From positions 18,657,001 to 18,721,000 of the forward strand of contig CM072336.1 of assembly GCA_036874045.1 (NCBI GenBank): a stretch of DNA of 64,000 bases. The letters run 5' to 3'. The notes beneath the pieces were generated by a model. It saw only the letters and a program-made list of their open reading frames with translations, made no database searches and was not told the origin of the DNA. Shown piece after piece: positions 46,591-58,798 of this stretch. Position 1 is the stretch's first letter. Every line of letters starts with the position of its first letter. Origin of the DNA: Cymodocea nodosa. Its lineage: Eukaryota; Streptophyta; Magnoliopsida; Alismatales; Cymodoceaceae. The position numbers and the translations under genes were made by a program.

Positions 46591-48200
46591 CTATTCCAAT
46601 CCTTAGGTGTTAAAACAGTAACTAAGTAATTAACTATGTCTGCATACCAAGGTATTATGTTGATGGTCATTAATTGTTCATCAGGAAAATTATCCTTAAT
46701 TTCAATATTTGATTTTTCTATTTGTAATCTTGATAAATGATCTGCTACTACATTCTCACAACCTTTTTTATCTTTAATTTCTAAATCAAATTCTTGTAAT
46801 AATAATATCCATCGGATCAATCTAGGCTTAGTCTTTTTTTTTGCTATTAGGTGTTTTAAAGCTGCATGATCCATGTATACTATTACTTTAGCTCCAATTA
46901 GATATGATCTAAACTTTTCCAAGGCAAATACAACAGCTAATAGTTCTTTTTCAGTATTTGTGTAATTAACTTGAGCATCATGTTTTGCTTGCATAATGAA
47001 TCACTCTAGGAGATTTTTCTATCTTCTGTCCCAACACTGCTCCTACAGCAAAATCAGATGCATCACACATTAATTCAAATGTATAACTCCAATCAAGTGC
47101 TTGAATTATAGGAGTTGAAATTAAGCTAGTTTTAAGTATGAAAAATGCTTCATTGCAATTTTTATCAAAGTTAAATGGGACATCTTTTAATAGATTTGTT
47201 AAAGGTCTAGCTATTTTGCTAAAGTCTTTAATAAATATTCTATAAAAACCAGCAAGTCCTAGAAATGATCTAATATCTTTTACTGATTTAGGTTCTGGTA
47301 GATTAGAAATTACTTCTATTTTAGCTTTATCTACTTCAAACCCTTTCTTAGAAATGACATGCCCTAAGACTATTCCTTGTTTAACCATGAAGTAACATTT
47401 TTCCCAATTTAGAACTAGATTTTTTTCCACACAATGTTTTAATATTTGGTCTAAATTTTTTAAACAAACTTCATATGAGTTTCCATATACAGTAAAATCA
47501 TCCATAAATATTTCTAAGAAATCTTTAGTCATTCTAGTAAATATGCCCTACATACACCTTTGAAAGGTGGCTAGTGCATTGCATAATCCGAATGGCATTC
47601 TCTTAAAAGCATAAGTTCCATTAGGACAGGTGAAAGTTGTTTTCTCTTAATCCTCTAATGCTACTGGAATTTGATTATAACCCGAATACCCGTCTAGGAA
47701 ACAAAAATATTCTTGCCCTACTAATCTTTCTAGCATTCGATCTATAAAAGGTAAGGGAAAATGATCTTTCCTAGTCACAGCATTCAGCTTTCTATAGTCT
47801 ATACATACTCTCTAGCTTGATTGAATTCTAGTAGGTAAGTCTTGACTTTCATTCCTAATTACTGTTAATCCTGATTTCTTGAGAAATACATGGATTGGGC
47901 TAACCCACGAGCTATTAGAAATCGGATAAATTATGTCATTATCTAACCATTTCACTATTTCTTTCCTGACTACTTCTTTAAGGTTTGGATTTAATCTTCT
48001 CTCAGGAATTCTAACAAGTTTAGCATTCTCTTCTAAATATATGTGGTGACAACATAAAGTTGAACTTAACCCTTTTATATCAGTCATAGTCCATCCTATT
48101 GCTTCTTTATAACTTTTTACTACATGTTTTAATTTAACTATTTGATCCTCTTTTAAATCTGAAGCAATAATGATTGGACATGTTTGTTTCTCTTCCAGAA
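46591..48200 (-). pseudogene. pol: G3 reverse transcriptase and RNase H
   Basis: Minus strand. RT: SWVSPIHVFLKKSG, KLNAVTRKDHF-type region (about 47760), catalytic FMDDFTVYGNSYEV (about 47500). RNase [55 protein letters not shown]. It keeps CGA where G1 and G4 have a TGA stop (about 46815). Lesions: stops at about 47549 and 47810, a frame change near 46985. Preserved more fully than G1. Confidence 0.9.
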
Positions 48201-49970
48201 ATATATAGGTTAATTTAGGAGGTAAAGGTTTTAATTCTAAATGTTGCCCATCAGAAGCTAAAGCTCCTAATTGAACATCATTCTTTTCTAAATTAATTTC
48301 TTCCAGATCTCCTTCTATATTTATGCTTTCACTTTCCTCTAAAGTTTCAGAATTGATTTGCCTATTTAATTCTTCTTGAATTACATCCTCTAACATATCT
48401 CCTTCATCCTCTAAAAAGTCTATGGTATGTAAGGACATTTCTAACTCCTCAAACCTTTCTAGTTTGAAAATATTTAATTGAGCATCCTCATTACCATATG
48501 CTAAATTCATTACTCCAGTTTTACAATTTATAACAGCCCCTGATGTTGCTAAAAATGGCCTTCCCAAAATTAAAGATGTATCACTATTTTTATGCTTAAT
48601 TTGTTGGGAATCCAAAATTACAATATCAATAGGATATATAAAGTTTTTGATTTTAATTAAGGCATCCTTTATTTTTCCTCTAGGGTATCTTATACTTCTA
48701 TCAGCTAATTGAATAACCGTACTAGTAGGAGTTAAGTCTTCTAATCCTAAGGATGCAAATATATCACTTGGCATAACATTTATACCTACACCTAAGTCTA
48801 TTAAGGTTTTTTCTAGAATGGTATTTCCTATGGTGCATGATATAACAGGGATTCCAGGATCATATAACTTTTTAGGAATTTGTGGCAAAAATAGGGAACT
48901 ACTTTGCTCAGCTAAAAAGACATTTCTAAGAACCTTTTGCTCTCTTTTCTTAGTACACCAATCCTTTAGAAATTTAGCACAAGGTGGCATTTTCTGCAAT
49001 AGATCTAACTTATACTTTTTCAAAAATTTCTCTGATTTTTTCTTATTTTTCAGGTATTGTTTGTTGTAATCTTTCAGGATAGGGTGCTAAAGATTGTGAT
49101 TTAAAAGATTCTTTTTCTTTCAGTTGATTTGTTTGATCATTTTTAGCCTCATTAGCATATTCAGATTGTTCTTCAGTGATTTCTAGATTTTCAGCTATTA
49201 CATTTTCGTTATCATTTTGATTTCTACTCTTATCCACCTTCATATTATTTTCATTTTGAGTTCTTGGTGGTATATCAATTCCAGATCTTAATGTTACACA
49301 TACATTTTCTAGATTTTCTTTACTCTCATGATGTTTTTGTATATCACTTTCGTGATTATGATCTTCAATTGTTTTTAGTTTTAAAGTACATTTTTTAAAT
49401 TCTCTTGCATTAGTATTTTCTTTTGTCTATATATCTTGCAAATTTTGCAGATCTATAACATTATAATTTTCATTGTCCTGTTGCATAACTTGTATTTTCA
49501 TTGTATATTCGTCCAATACTTTTAGTTTTCTTTCTAGATCATCTAATCTCATTGCATTCAATTTTTGATCAATTTTCATTATGGTTTTTTCAGTTTCGTA
49601 AATTATATCCATTTTAGGTTTTGAATATGCTTCCTTATAGTTTAATTGGTTGACTTCTTGTTGCTGACACATAAAGTATTCTAGTTTGTCTAGGTTTTGC
49701 TCTATACTACGCTTCAGTCTGTCATACCTATCCCAAACTTCTGTGTCTCTCAACATATTACACATTCTATACTGACCATCAATTGGGTAAACTATAGGAT
49801 TCTCATACTCGGCTCTATTATATTGAGGATAATTCATTTGTTGATCATGGGATCTAGCCATCTGCAAACGTCTCAGTTTCAAACAGTTAGAAATGTCGTG
49901 ACCTTCAGAATTACAGAATTCACATATGCTAACTACAGGTTTCAGAAATCTTTGAGCATAAGCATATGCT
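48201..49970 (-). pseudogene. G3 zinc knuckle, linker and protease
   Basis: Minus strand. The expected ATG is ATA (about 49968). The knuckle CEFCNSEGHDISNC at 49883-49924 keeps all Cys/His. The linker is charged and helical (49430-49880). Protease: LIDLGVGINVMPSDIF (about 48800), ADRSIRYPRGKI, SLILGRPFLAT. As in G1 and G4 it follows the primer region directly, without capsid-type gag. A stop near 49426 and a frame break near 49045 inactivate it. Confidence 0.87.
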
Positions 49971-50049
49971 ATATTCTCAATTACAGAAGAAAATACACAA
50001 CACTCTGGCTATTAAAACAAAACAGCTCTAACAGTTGCTTATATGAACT

Positions 50050-50183
50050 CCTTGGCAACGACGCTAGAAAACTTGTTTGGATCCCTAGCAACAATGCCAG
50101 AAAACTTGTTTGGATCTCCACCATGACAATAGAAAAACTTGATTGGTTACCTAGCAACGTGCCAGAAAAACTTGGATTTGTTA
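50050..50183 (-). repeat. Four tandem primer-site-like units beside the G3 LTR
   Basis: Four imperfect ~33-bp units on the minus strand, each TTTTCT, then a primer-site-like GCnnnGTTGCnnGG stretch (degenerate in one unit), then ATCCAAACAAG-like LTR end. The gag-proximal unit (TAGCGTCGTTGCCAAGGA) is nearest the consensus site. The solo LTR carries two such units, G1 and G4 one. Confidence 0.82.
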
Positions 50184-51089
50184 ACTTCTATTTTTACTTA
50201 GTTAATTTATCTTTATGCCTATTCCTTTTTAAAAGTAAACAAACAACCTTTCACACAAATTAGATATTAATTCCAATTTGTATTTGATATTAATTCATTA
50301 ATTCTATTGTATTAGTGTGCAAGTACAGGTCGATCCCACAGGGAATTGCTTAAGAATTGCGAACTGTTCTGATTTTAACAATCAAATTTATATATTCATT
50401 TTGCGAACTGTAACTCAACGGACTAAGTTCGTTGAGTTATGGCTAACTCAACGGACTAACCTTGTGAACTTAAGTTAACTCCACGAGCCTACCTTTCCTA
50501 TTTAATACTGCTATTTATAGAGGAAATCGGCCAACCATTGGGCGGTTCCACAGATTGTAAATAACATCAATTAAGCTCTTTAATGTTAGTAAACATTGGA
50601 TTTATCATTAGGCAATACTAACATTCAGATAATTCAAACAATAACCATTAAAATTTTTAAGTCTTTTGAACGAACCAATTTCAGTAAACTATAAAACTAA
50701 AACAAACATAAAACAATCAAAACACTAACAAAGATAACATTAATCACTATACAAAACAAACAATACAACACTCAAATACAAAATTTAAACATAGATAAGT
50801 TGTTTTTGGTATTTTTGTTTTGATATGAGCATAGAAATGGGCGAAAGGTGAAATGTAAAGTAATCTTAGTCAACAGTAAATACTTCCATCACTACATGCG
50901 ACGCGATTACACCACTGAAAACTTAATCACTTACAATTCTACCTCCTCTCCCTATAGAATCGCGAATCTAGAATTGCAAGATGATGTCCTCTTCATCATA
51001 CAGGTATCAACCCGAAACCAAGGCTAGAAGCTTTATGATCTCCTGAGATATGAGTCGACGCTTGGTGAAAATGTCTTCCCTTCCCGTGA
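50184..51089 (-). repeat. G3 5' LTR, 5'-truncated
   Basis: Only the 3' part of the gypsy LTR remains, matching 11650-12570 of the solo LTR. It stops at about 51089 within the GGGAAGGGAAGAC region and is joined there to accessory-ORF sequence of another gypsy copy. Confidence 0.88.
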
Positions 51090-51378
51090 CTTGGTAAAAT
51101 CTTTCTTGTAGAGTGCATCATATAGTAAATGCATTTTTGCCACAGCCATATCCTCAGAATTTCCTTGGCTCTTGGCAACTTTAACAAGCTCTGCAAATTC
51201 TCTCCATTCCTCTAGCATTGATGGCCCCAAAAATGCTGCTCTTTCGATCGGTCCTAGTAGTGGAATGGATGGTCCTAGCTGTTGTTCCTTAGTAACTGGT
51301 TTTTTAACAGCTTGCTCTTCAACTACAGGTTTTTCAATTGCTTTCCTCTATTGCTACTAGATTGCCCACCAGGCATGT
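51090..51378 (-). pseudogene. G5 accessory-ORF fragment
   Basis: Minus strand. Encodes GPSMLEEWREFAELVKVAKS, SEDMAVAKMHLLYDALYKKD, colinear with the G1 accessory ORF near 22888-23020 (GPSTEEEKREFQELVQIG). Cut on one side by the G3 LTR and on the other by the G4 LTR start. It belongs to a minus-strand gypsy, probably the same one that supplies the protease at the window's right end. Confidence 0.82.
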
Positions 51379-53485
51379 TGTTTAGAATGAAAAAGTGCAT
51401 TATATTAACGGTTAAATGATGGTTAATTACAAAATAATTAGCTTATCATATGATAATTAAGCTATTATGTTATAATTGCACTATTATATGCTTTAATGAA
51501 AGAATCTGCATAATTTTCAAGAATTAGCATTAATTTAGTACATTTCTAAACTATTGGTAAGTTGCAAGTCTTTAATTCTTAAGTATCCGAATTTTCTGTT
51601 ATTTCGGAGAGTTATGTTTAATGTACTAGACAATTATGTTTTAAAACGATTATTTTATTATTTCCTGGAATACACATGTTAAAACTTGAATGCAGGACTT
51701 AAGTGGATTTTCGGTGAGTTATTTGCTAACTATCCGAAATGCATCTGAGCATCGGATAGTTAAGGTTTGTAAGTATCTGAAGTAGTAAATGCTAAAAGAA
51801 TATGTAGGTATACAGTGATAACTCGTTGAGTTAAAAGCTTAAATGTGTAAAAGGTACAAGTAACAACTTGTTGAGTTAGTGAGTAAAAATTGTAAGTAGT
51901 ATATCTGAACTCGTTAAGTTAGATTTATGCATGTGTTGAATTTAAATGCTTTATTATGTCACGTGAGCTTCACGTGTATAACTCATTAAGTTAGCATTAC
52001 TGTATGCTTTGAGATACATGAATACACACTAAGGTAACACGTTGTGTTAGTGTTATAAGCTTATAAGTTATTTCTTTATTGCACGTGTTTTATAGTTAAA
52101 TCAATGAAGTAAGTCTGTTGAGTTATCTGTAACTCCATAGACCATATATTTTCTAATATGTCACTGTAGCAGTTGTAGAAGTAGGAAATTCGAAGGACAA
52201 CTACGATTGCACGTATCACGCAGGAATTCACTTGTGGAACGAAGAAGAAATCACCATCGTTGATATGAATGAAAGAAATCCAACCAGTCATCTATGCAGA
52301 AGTAGTTACTACTGTAAGAAATATAAAAGACGAAGAAAAAGTGTGTGTAGAGGAGTGGAGGATTGTGCTAACTATAGAAAGCATCGGAAGTTCCCTGAAG
52401 CTCCACACCACCACCATAATCACCAACCATCGGAGGTCTGTGAGGATACTTTCCTAATGTCGGGTCGATTCCAAGTCAAACACAGTGCCTGACAACCACT
52501 GTGAGGAGTGATTGCGTCGCGGGAAGGGAAGCCATTTTCATCAAGCACCGACTCATATCTAAGGAGATCATAAAGCTTCTAGCATTGGTTTCGGGTTGAT
52601 GCTAGTATGCTAAAGAGGAGATCATCTTGCAATTTTGGACTCACGATTCTATAGGGAGAGGAGGTAGGATTGTAAGTGATTAAGTTTTCAGTGGTGTAAT
52701 CGTGTCGCATGTAGTGACAGAAGTTTTTACTATCGATAGAAATTTTTACATTTCACCTTTCATTCATCTTCAAGAACATATCAAAACAAAAATACCAAAA
52801 ACAACAAACTATTTGTGTTTACGTTTATTATTAAAGTGTTGTATTGTTTGTTTTGTATCGTGATTAATATTATCATTGTTAGTATTGTGAATGTTTTATG
52901 TTTGTTTGATTCAGAAAATAGAAAATAGTTTTACAGTTTACTGAAATTGATTCGTTCCAGATACTTAAAGATTTTAATGGTTACTGTTTGAAATATCTGA
53001 ATGTTAGTGTTGCTTAATGATAAATCTAATGTTAACTAACATTAAAAATCTTAATTGATGTTATTTACAATTTGTGGAATCGCCCAATGGTTGGCCGAAT
53101 TTCTTTGTAAATAGCAGTATTTAACTTGAAAGATAGGTTCATGGAGTTAATTGTAAGTCCACGAGGTTAGTCTGTTGAGTTAGCTATAACTCCACGAACT
53201 AAGTCTGTTGAGTTAACTGTAACTCAACGAAGTGCTTAACTGAACACATAAACTCCAATATAAATATCGAAACAGTACACAATTCTTACTCAATTCTTGT
53301 TGGTTCGACCTATACTTGCACACAAATACAATATACACTATGCACTTGTAGTTAAAAATACAAATTAGAATTAATATCTAATTTGTGTGAAAATATGTTT
53401 GTTTACTTCTAAAAGAAATTATTGATATAAGCAAGTTTAAGATTTAACTTTTCACAATTAAACAGAAGTTAACAAAAACCAAACA
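51379..53485 (+). repeat. G4 5' LTR
   Basis: 2107 bp, the longest gypsy LTR here. It holds both the ATCCGAAATGCATCTGAGCA / ATCGGATAGTT segment (about 51735-51780) known from the solo LTR and the copia-like G-box/GTTAAGTTA segment (about 51800-52090). It ends CCAAACA at 53485. Confidence 0.93.
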
Positions 53486-53492
53486 AGTTTTC

Positions 53493-53510
53493 TAGCGCCG
53501 TTGCCGGGGA
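53493..53510 (+). promoter_or_regulatory. G4 primer-binding site
   Basis: TAGCGCCGTTGCCGGGGA, seven bases after the LTR end; the cleanest Athila-type site of the window, commonly assigned to tRNA-Asp. Confidence 0.92.
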
Positions 53511-53591
53511 ATTGAGAAGCTAAACAACTATGAGTGCTGTTTTGTTTTAATAGCTAAGGAGTGTTGTGTGTTTTATTCTCTAATTGAGAAT

Positions 53592-55340
53592 ATGGCATAT
53601 GCTTATGCTCAAAGATTTCTGAAACCTGTAGTTAGCATATGTGAATTCTGTAATTTGGAAGGTCATGACATCTCTGATTGTTTGAAACTGAGACCATTGC
53701 AGATGGTTAGATCACATGAACAACAAATGAATTATATTCAATATAATAGAGCTGAGTATGAGAAGCCTATAGTTTACCAAACTGATGGTCAGCTTAGAAT
53801 GTGTAATATGTTGAGAGACAATGAAGTTTGGGATAGGTATGACAGACTAGAGAGTAGCTTAGAGTAAAACATGGACAAACTGGAACAATATATGTGTCAG
53901 CAACAAGAAATCAACCAATTAAACTATAAGGAAGAATATTCAGAACCAAAAATTGATATTATATACGAAATTGAAAAAACTATAATGAAAATTGATCAAA
54001 AATTGAATGCAATGAGATTAGATGAATTGGAAAGAAAATTAAAAGCATTGGACGAATATACAATGAAATTACAAGTTATGCAACAGGACAACACAAATGA
54101 AAACTTTAATGTTACAGAATTGCATAATTTGCAAGACATACAAACAAAAGAAAATACCAATGTAATAGAATTTAAAGAGTGCAATTTAAAACTAAAAACA
54201 ATTGAAGAGCGTAATCACGAAAATGAAATACAAAAACATCATGAAAGTAATGGAAATCTGGAAGATGTATGTATAACATTAAGATCTGGAATTGATATAC
54301 CACCAAGAATTCAAAAAGAAAGTAATATGAAGGTGGATAAGAACAAAAATCAAAAGGATAATGAAAATGTAATATCTAAAAACATAGAAATCAATGAAGA
54401 AAAGTCTGAATCTGAAAATGATACTAAAAATGATCAAACAAATCAAATGAAAGAAAAAGAATCTCTTAAATCACAATCATTAGCACCCTATCCTGAAAGA
54501 TTACAACAAACATTTCTTGAAAAACAAGAAAAAATTATAGAAATTTTTGAAAAAGTATAAGCTAACATTCCTTTGTTAGACTTATTGCAAAAAATGCCAC
54601 CTTGTGTTAAATTTCTTAAGGATTGATGTACTAAGAAAAGAGAGCAAAAAGTTTTAAGGAAAGTCTTTTTAGTTGAGCAAAGTAGTTCCCTATTTTTGTC
54701 ACAAATTCCTAAAAAGTTATCTAATCCTGGAATCCCTATTATATCATGCACCATAGGAAATATCATTCTAGAAAGAACCTTAATAGACTTAGGTGCAAGT
54801 ATAAATGTTATGCCGAGTGATATATTTGCATCCTTAGGATTAGAAGGCTTAATCCCTACTAGGACTGTTATTCAATTAGCTGATAGAAGTATAAGATACC
54901 CTAGAGGAAAAATAGAGGATGTCTTAATTAAAATCAAAAACTTCATATATCCTATTGATATTGTAATTTTGGATTCCCAACAAATTAAGCATCAAAATCA
55001 TGATACATCTTTAATTTTGGGAAGACCATTTTTAGCAACATCAAGGGCTATTATAAATTGTAAAACTGGAGTGATGAAGTTAGCATATGGTAATGAGGAT
55101 ACTTAATTAAACATTTTCAAACCAGAAAAGTTTGAGGAGTTAGAAATGTCCTTACATACTATAAACGTTCTAGAGGATGAAGGAGGTATGGTAGATGATG
55201 TGATTCAAGAAGAACTAAATAGGCAACTAAATTCTGAAACTTTAGAAGTAAGTGAAAGCATAAATGTAGTAGGAGATCAAGAAGAGATTAATATAGAAAA
55301 TGATGATGTTCAATTAGGAGCTCTAGCTTTTAATGGTCAA
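53592..55340 (+). pseudogene. G4 zinc knuckle, linker and protease
   Basis: ATG 53592 (MAYAYAQRFLKPVV), intact knuckle CEFCNLEGHDISDC at 53640-53681, stop at 53865 (CAA to TAA), then an open charged linker to 54560 with VCITLRSGIDIPPR (about 54269). The protease begins near 54560: LIDLGASINVMPSDIF with Asp at 54786, the best preserved active site here, LADRSIRYPRGKI and SLILGRPFLATS. Stops at 54558, 54625 and 55104. The start directly after the primer site again leaves no room for a capsid-type gag. Confidence 0.9.
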
Positions 55341-56990
55341 CATTTAGAATTAAAACATTTACCTCCTAAATTTACCTATACATTTCTAGAAGAAAAACGA
55401 ACATGTCTAATCATTATTGCTTTAGATTTAAAAGAGGATCAAATTGCTAAATTAAAGGATGTAGTAAAAACTTATAAAGAAGCAATAGGATGGACTATGA
55501 CTGATATAAAAGGGTTAAGTTCAACTTTATGCTGTCACCACATATATTTAGAAGAGAATGCTACACCAGTTAGAATTCCTGAGAGGAGATTAAATCCAAA
55601 CCTTAAAGAAGTAGTCAGGAAAGAAATAGTGAAATGGTTAGATAATGACATAATTTATCCGATTTCTGATAGCTCATGGGTTAGCCCAATCCATGTAGTT
55701 CCCAAGAAATCAGGATTAACAATTATTAGGAATGAAAGTTAGGACTTGATACCTACTAGAATTCAATCAGGCTGGAGAGTGTGTATAGACTATAAAAAGC
55801 TGAATGTTGTGACTAGGAAAGATCATTTTCCCTTACCTTTTATAGATCAAATGCTAGAGAAATTAGCAAGGCAAGAATATTTTTGTTTCTTAGACGGGTA
55901 TTCAAGATATAACCAAGTTCCAGTAGCATTAGAGGAACAAGAGAAAACAACTTTCACCTATCCTAATGGAACATATGCTTTTAAGAGAATGCCATTCAGA
56001 TTATGCAATGCACCAGCCACCTTTCAAAGGTGTATGCAGGGCATATTCACCGAAATGATTGAAGATTTTTTAGAAATATTTATGGATGATTTTACTATTT
56101 ATGGAACTTCATATGAAGTTTGTTTAAACAATGTAGACCAAGTATTAAAACGCTGTGTGGAAAAAAGTCTAGTTCTAAATTGGGAAAAATGTCACTTCAT
56201 GGTTAATCAAGGAATAGTCTTGGGACATGTTGTTTCAAAGAAAGGGTTGGAAGTAGATAAAGCTAAAATAGAAGTAATTTCTAATCTACCAGAACCTAAA
56301 TCAATAAAAGATATTAGATCATTTCTAGGACATGCAGGATTTTATAGAAGATTCATTAAAGATTTTAGCAAAATAGCTAGACCTTTAACTAATCTATTAA
56401 AAGATGTCTCATTCAACTTTGATAAAAATTGCAAAGAAGCACTTTTCAAGCTTAAAACTAGCTTAATTTCAACTCCTTTAATACAAGCACTTGATTGGAG
56501 CCATCCATTTGAATTAATGTGCAATGCATCTGATTTTGCTGTAGGAGTAGTGCTGGGATAGAAGATAGAAAAATCTCCTAGAGTGATTCATTATGCAAAA
56601 AAAACTTTAAATGATGCTCAAGTTAATTATACGACTACTGAAAAAGAGTTGTTAGCTATTGTGTTTGCCTTAGAAAAGTTTAGATCATATCTAATTGGAG
56701 CTAAAGTGAAAGTATGCATAGATCATTCAGCTTTAAAACACCTAATAGCAAAGAAAGAGACTAAACCTAGATTGATCTGATGGATATTATTATTACAAGA
56801 ATTTGATCTAGAAATTAAAGATAAAAAGGTTGTGAGAAAGTAGTAGCAGATCATTTATCAAGATTACAAATAGAAAAATCAAATATTGAAATTAAGGATA
56901 ATTTTCCTGATGAACAATTAATGACCATCAACACAATGCCTTGGTATGCAGACATAGTTAATTACTTAGTTACTGGTTTAACACCTAAGG
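55341..56990 (+). pseudogene. pol: G4 reverse transcriptase and RNase H
   Basis: WVSPIHVVPKKSG, WRVCIDYKKLNVVTRKDHF, CFLDGYSRYNQ, RLCNAPATFQRCMQGIFTEM and FMDD at 56079-56090; open from 55746 to 56561 apart from substitutions. RNase H: FELMCNASDFAVG (first Asp changed to Asn), [26 protein letters not shown], then a one-base loss near 56830. Stops at 55740, 56559 and 56778 (CGA to TGA, shared with G1). Confidence 0.9.
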
Positions 56991-57050
56991 ATTGGAATAG
57001 ACAAGATAAGAAATTATTCTTTTCAAGAGTAAAATATTACTATTGGGAAG
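56991..57050 (+). pseudogene. G4 integrase N-terminal stub fused in frame to copia gag
   Basis: [20 protein letters not shown] of gypsy is followed without a break by VTSIEESRDLNVYT of copia gag. AAG at 57048-57050 is common to both parents. The frame 56921-57268 crosses the join. This is a fusion by deletion; nothing shows that it is used. Confidence 0.88.
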
Positions 57051-58768
57051 TAACATCAATTGAGGAATCACGAGATTTAAATGTTTATACTATAAATGAA
57101 CTTATTAGAAACTTAACTGCTTATGAAGTTCAATTAAATGATTCACTGAGTCATAACAAATTAAAAATGAAGAAAGAAATAGCATTTGAAATTAATTCAA
57201 ATTCTAAAATATTAATTGATTCTAACGAGGATTTGATATTTTTGATTAGGAAATTCAAGAAAGCATAGAAAGCTAGGAAACAGCAAAGGAATAGAAATGA
57301 TCAACCCTCAATGTCAAAGTCACTAAATGAAAAGAATTCTTCATCTAGAAAGTATGTATGTTACAACTGCAAGAAACCTGGACATCTTTCTCTAGACTAT
57401 CCTATAAGGAAAAATGAAAAGCAAAGTAGGACAAATCAGAAGAATATGGCTTTAAAAACTCAAAAAAAGTTTTACAAGAAAAAGGCATTGAAGGTCACTT
57501 GGGATGACACGTCAGAAGAGTCTGAATCTAAGGAAGTATCATCAAAATCTTCACATTCAGAAGAAGAACAAGAGTTAGAAGACATTGCTCATGTGTGCTT
57601 CATGGCAGATGAGTCTGAGGTAATATCTGATCCTGAAAGTCATCTAGATTTTAACTTTGATGAATTATTATGTGCTAATCATGCATTATTATAAAATCTT
57701 AAAGTTTGTAAACTAGAAAATAAGAATATTAGAAACTCTTTGTCCATTTTGGAAGAAGAAAATTATTTCCTGTCTACTACTTTAGAAAAGTTTAAATGTA
57801 ATAATGAAAATCATGCTAGAGATTTGCATAAATTTAGATTTAATGAATGTGTCTTGCATGAACAAATACAGAATACAAATGCTGAAAAATTAAAGATAGA
57901 ATCTGAAAATGAAAAATTGAGAAACAATATAAATGATCTTGAGTTAGAGATTGACAGATTAAAAATGAGAGAGCAAGATTTAAATTCCACCATTGAGAAA
58001 TGGAATTTAAGACAAACTAAGTTAGATAAACTAACTAGTACCCCTACGGTGTCATATAAATTTGGCTTAGGATTTGATTATCCTAAATATCCTGAATCTC
58101 AAGCCAATAAAGGATTTATTAGTTGCAGTTCAAGTAAATCTAAGACTAAAATTCCTTTTATCATGAAACAAGGTAATAAATTTGTAGAAATAGGTAATTC
58201 AAGGGATGAATCATGCAGCAATAATATAAACCAATGTGATTTATCAAAATGTACTTCTAACATGACTATCAATGTTTCTAAAAATCTTATTTCTTGCTCT
58301 AAAAATTTAGTCACTAATGTTTCAAAAATGTCAAACAATCGTAGTAAACTGAAAATTCAGAAACCTGAGCATGAAATTTAAAACTCTGGTGTTAGACCAA
58401 TTACTGGTTTTGCATGTTCTTTATCTGAAAATTCTTGTGCAGAAAAAGATTTTGTATGTATTGAAAATGTTAATACAAGTACAAAATATTGGTATGAACT
58501 TACTGAAATGTATGAGCATGACCAAAATAAATTAACTTTTGATAAAAATCGGTTTGGTCTTGGTTATACTACATCTGAAAGCAAAAAGAATGATTATAAG
58601 AGTAATAATGATATATGTGAGTATGAAGCTAATGATAAATCAATAGTACTTACAACTAATAAGAATGTAAATGATAATGTTAAACTATTTTTAAACAAAA
58701 AGAAGAAATATGCGTTTAATGAACTTGGTCCTCAACAACATAGGGTACCAAGAAACAATTCTTCTTAA
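57049..58768 (+). pseudogene. gag: C4 gag, N-terminus lost
   Basis: Copia gag from about residue 184 of the C2 protein onward. The knuckle at 57359-57400 reads CYNCKKPGHLSLDY, its last Cys lost. The Lys-rich and acidic Ser-rich stretches and the coiled-coil-like region (57740-58040) are preserved. Stops at 57267, 57692, 58379 and 58766. The 57740-58381 part is open. Confidence 0.88.
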
Positions 58769-58798
58769 TTTGTTTTGTAGGAGGAAACAACATCTAAA

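Larger units (their letters stand above)
38812..51089 (-). mobile_element. C3-G3: gypsy 5' half fused to copia 3' half
   Basis: Read on the minus strand: truncated gypsy LTR, tandem primer-site units, gypsy knuckle/linker/protease, RT, RNase H and partial integrase, then at about 45477 a direct switch to copia RT, RNase H, spacer, accessory ORF, polypurine tract and 3' LTR. The copia LTR end abuts CGTTT (38807-38811) of the G2 F-box. The most likely origin is two separate insertions joined by deletion. Confidence 0.88.

Noticed and set aside
38812-51089. C3-G3 and G4-C4 as a new autonomous gypsy/copia hybrid class
   Set aside because: Breakpoints differ, LTR types at the two ends differ, no matching target duplications flank them, and short microhomology fits deletion joins.
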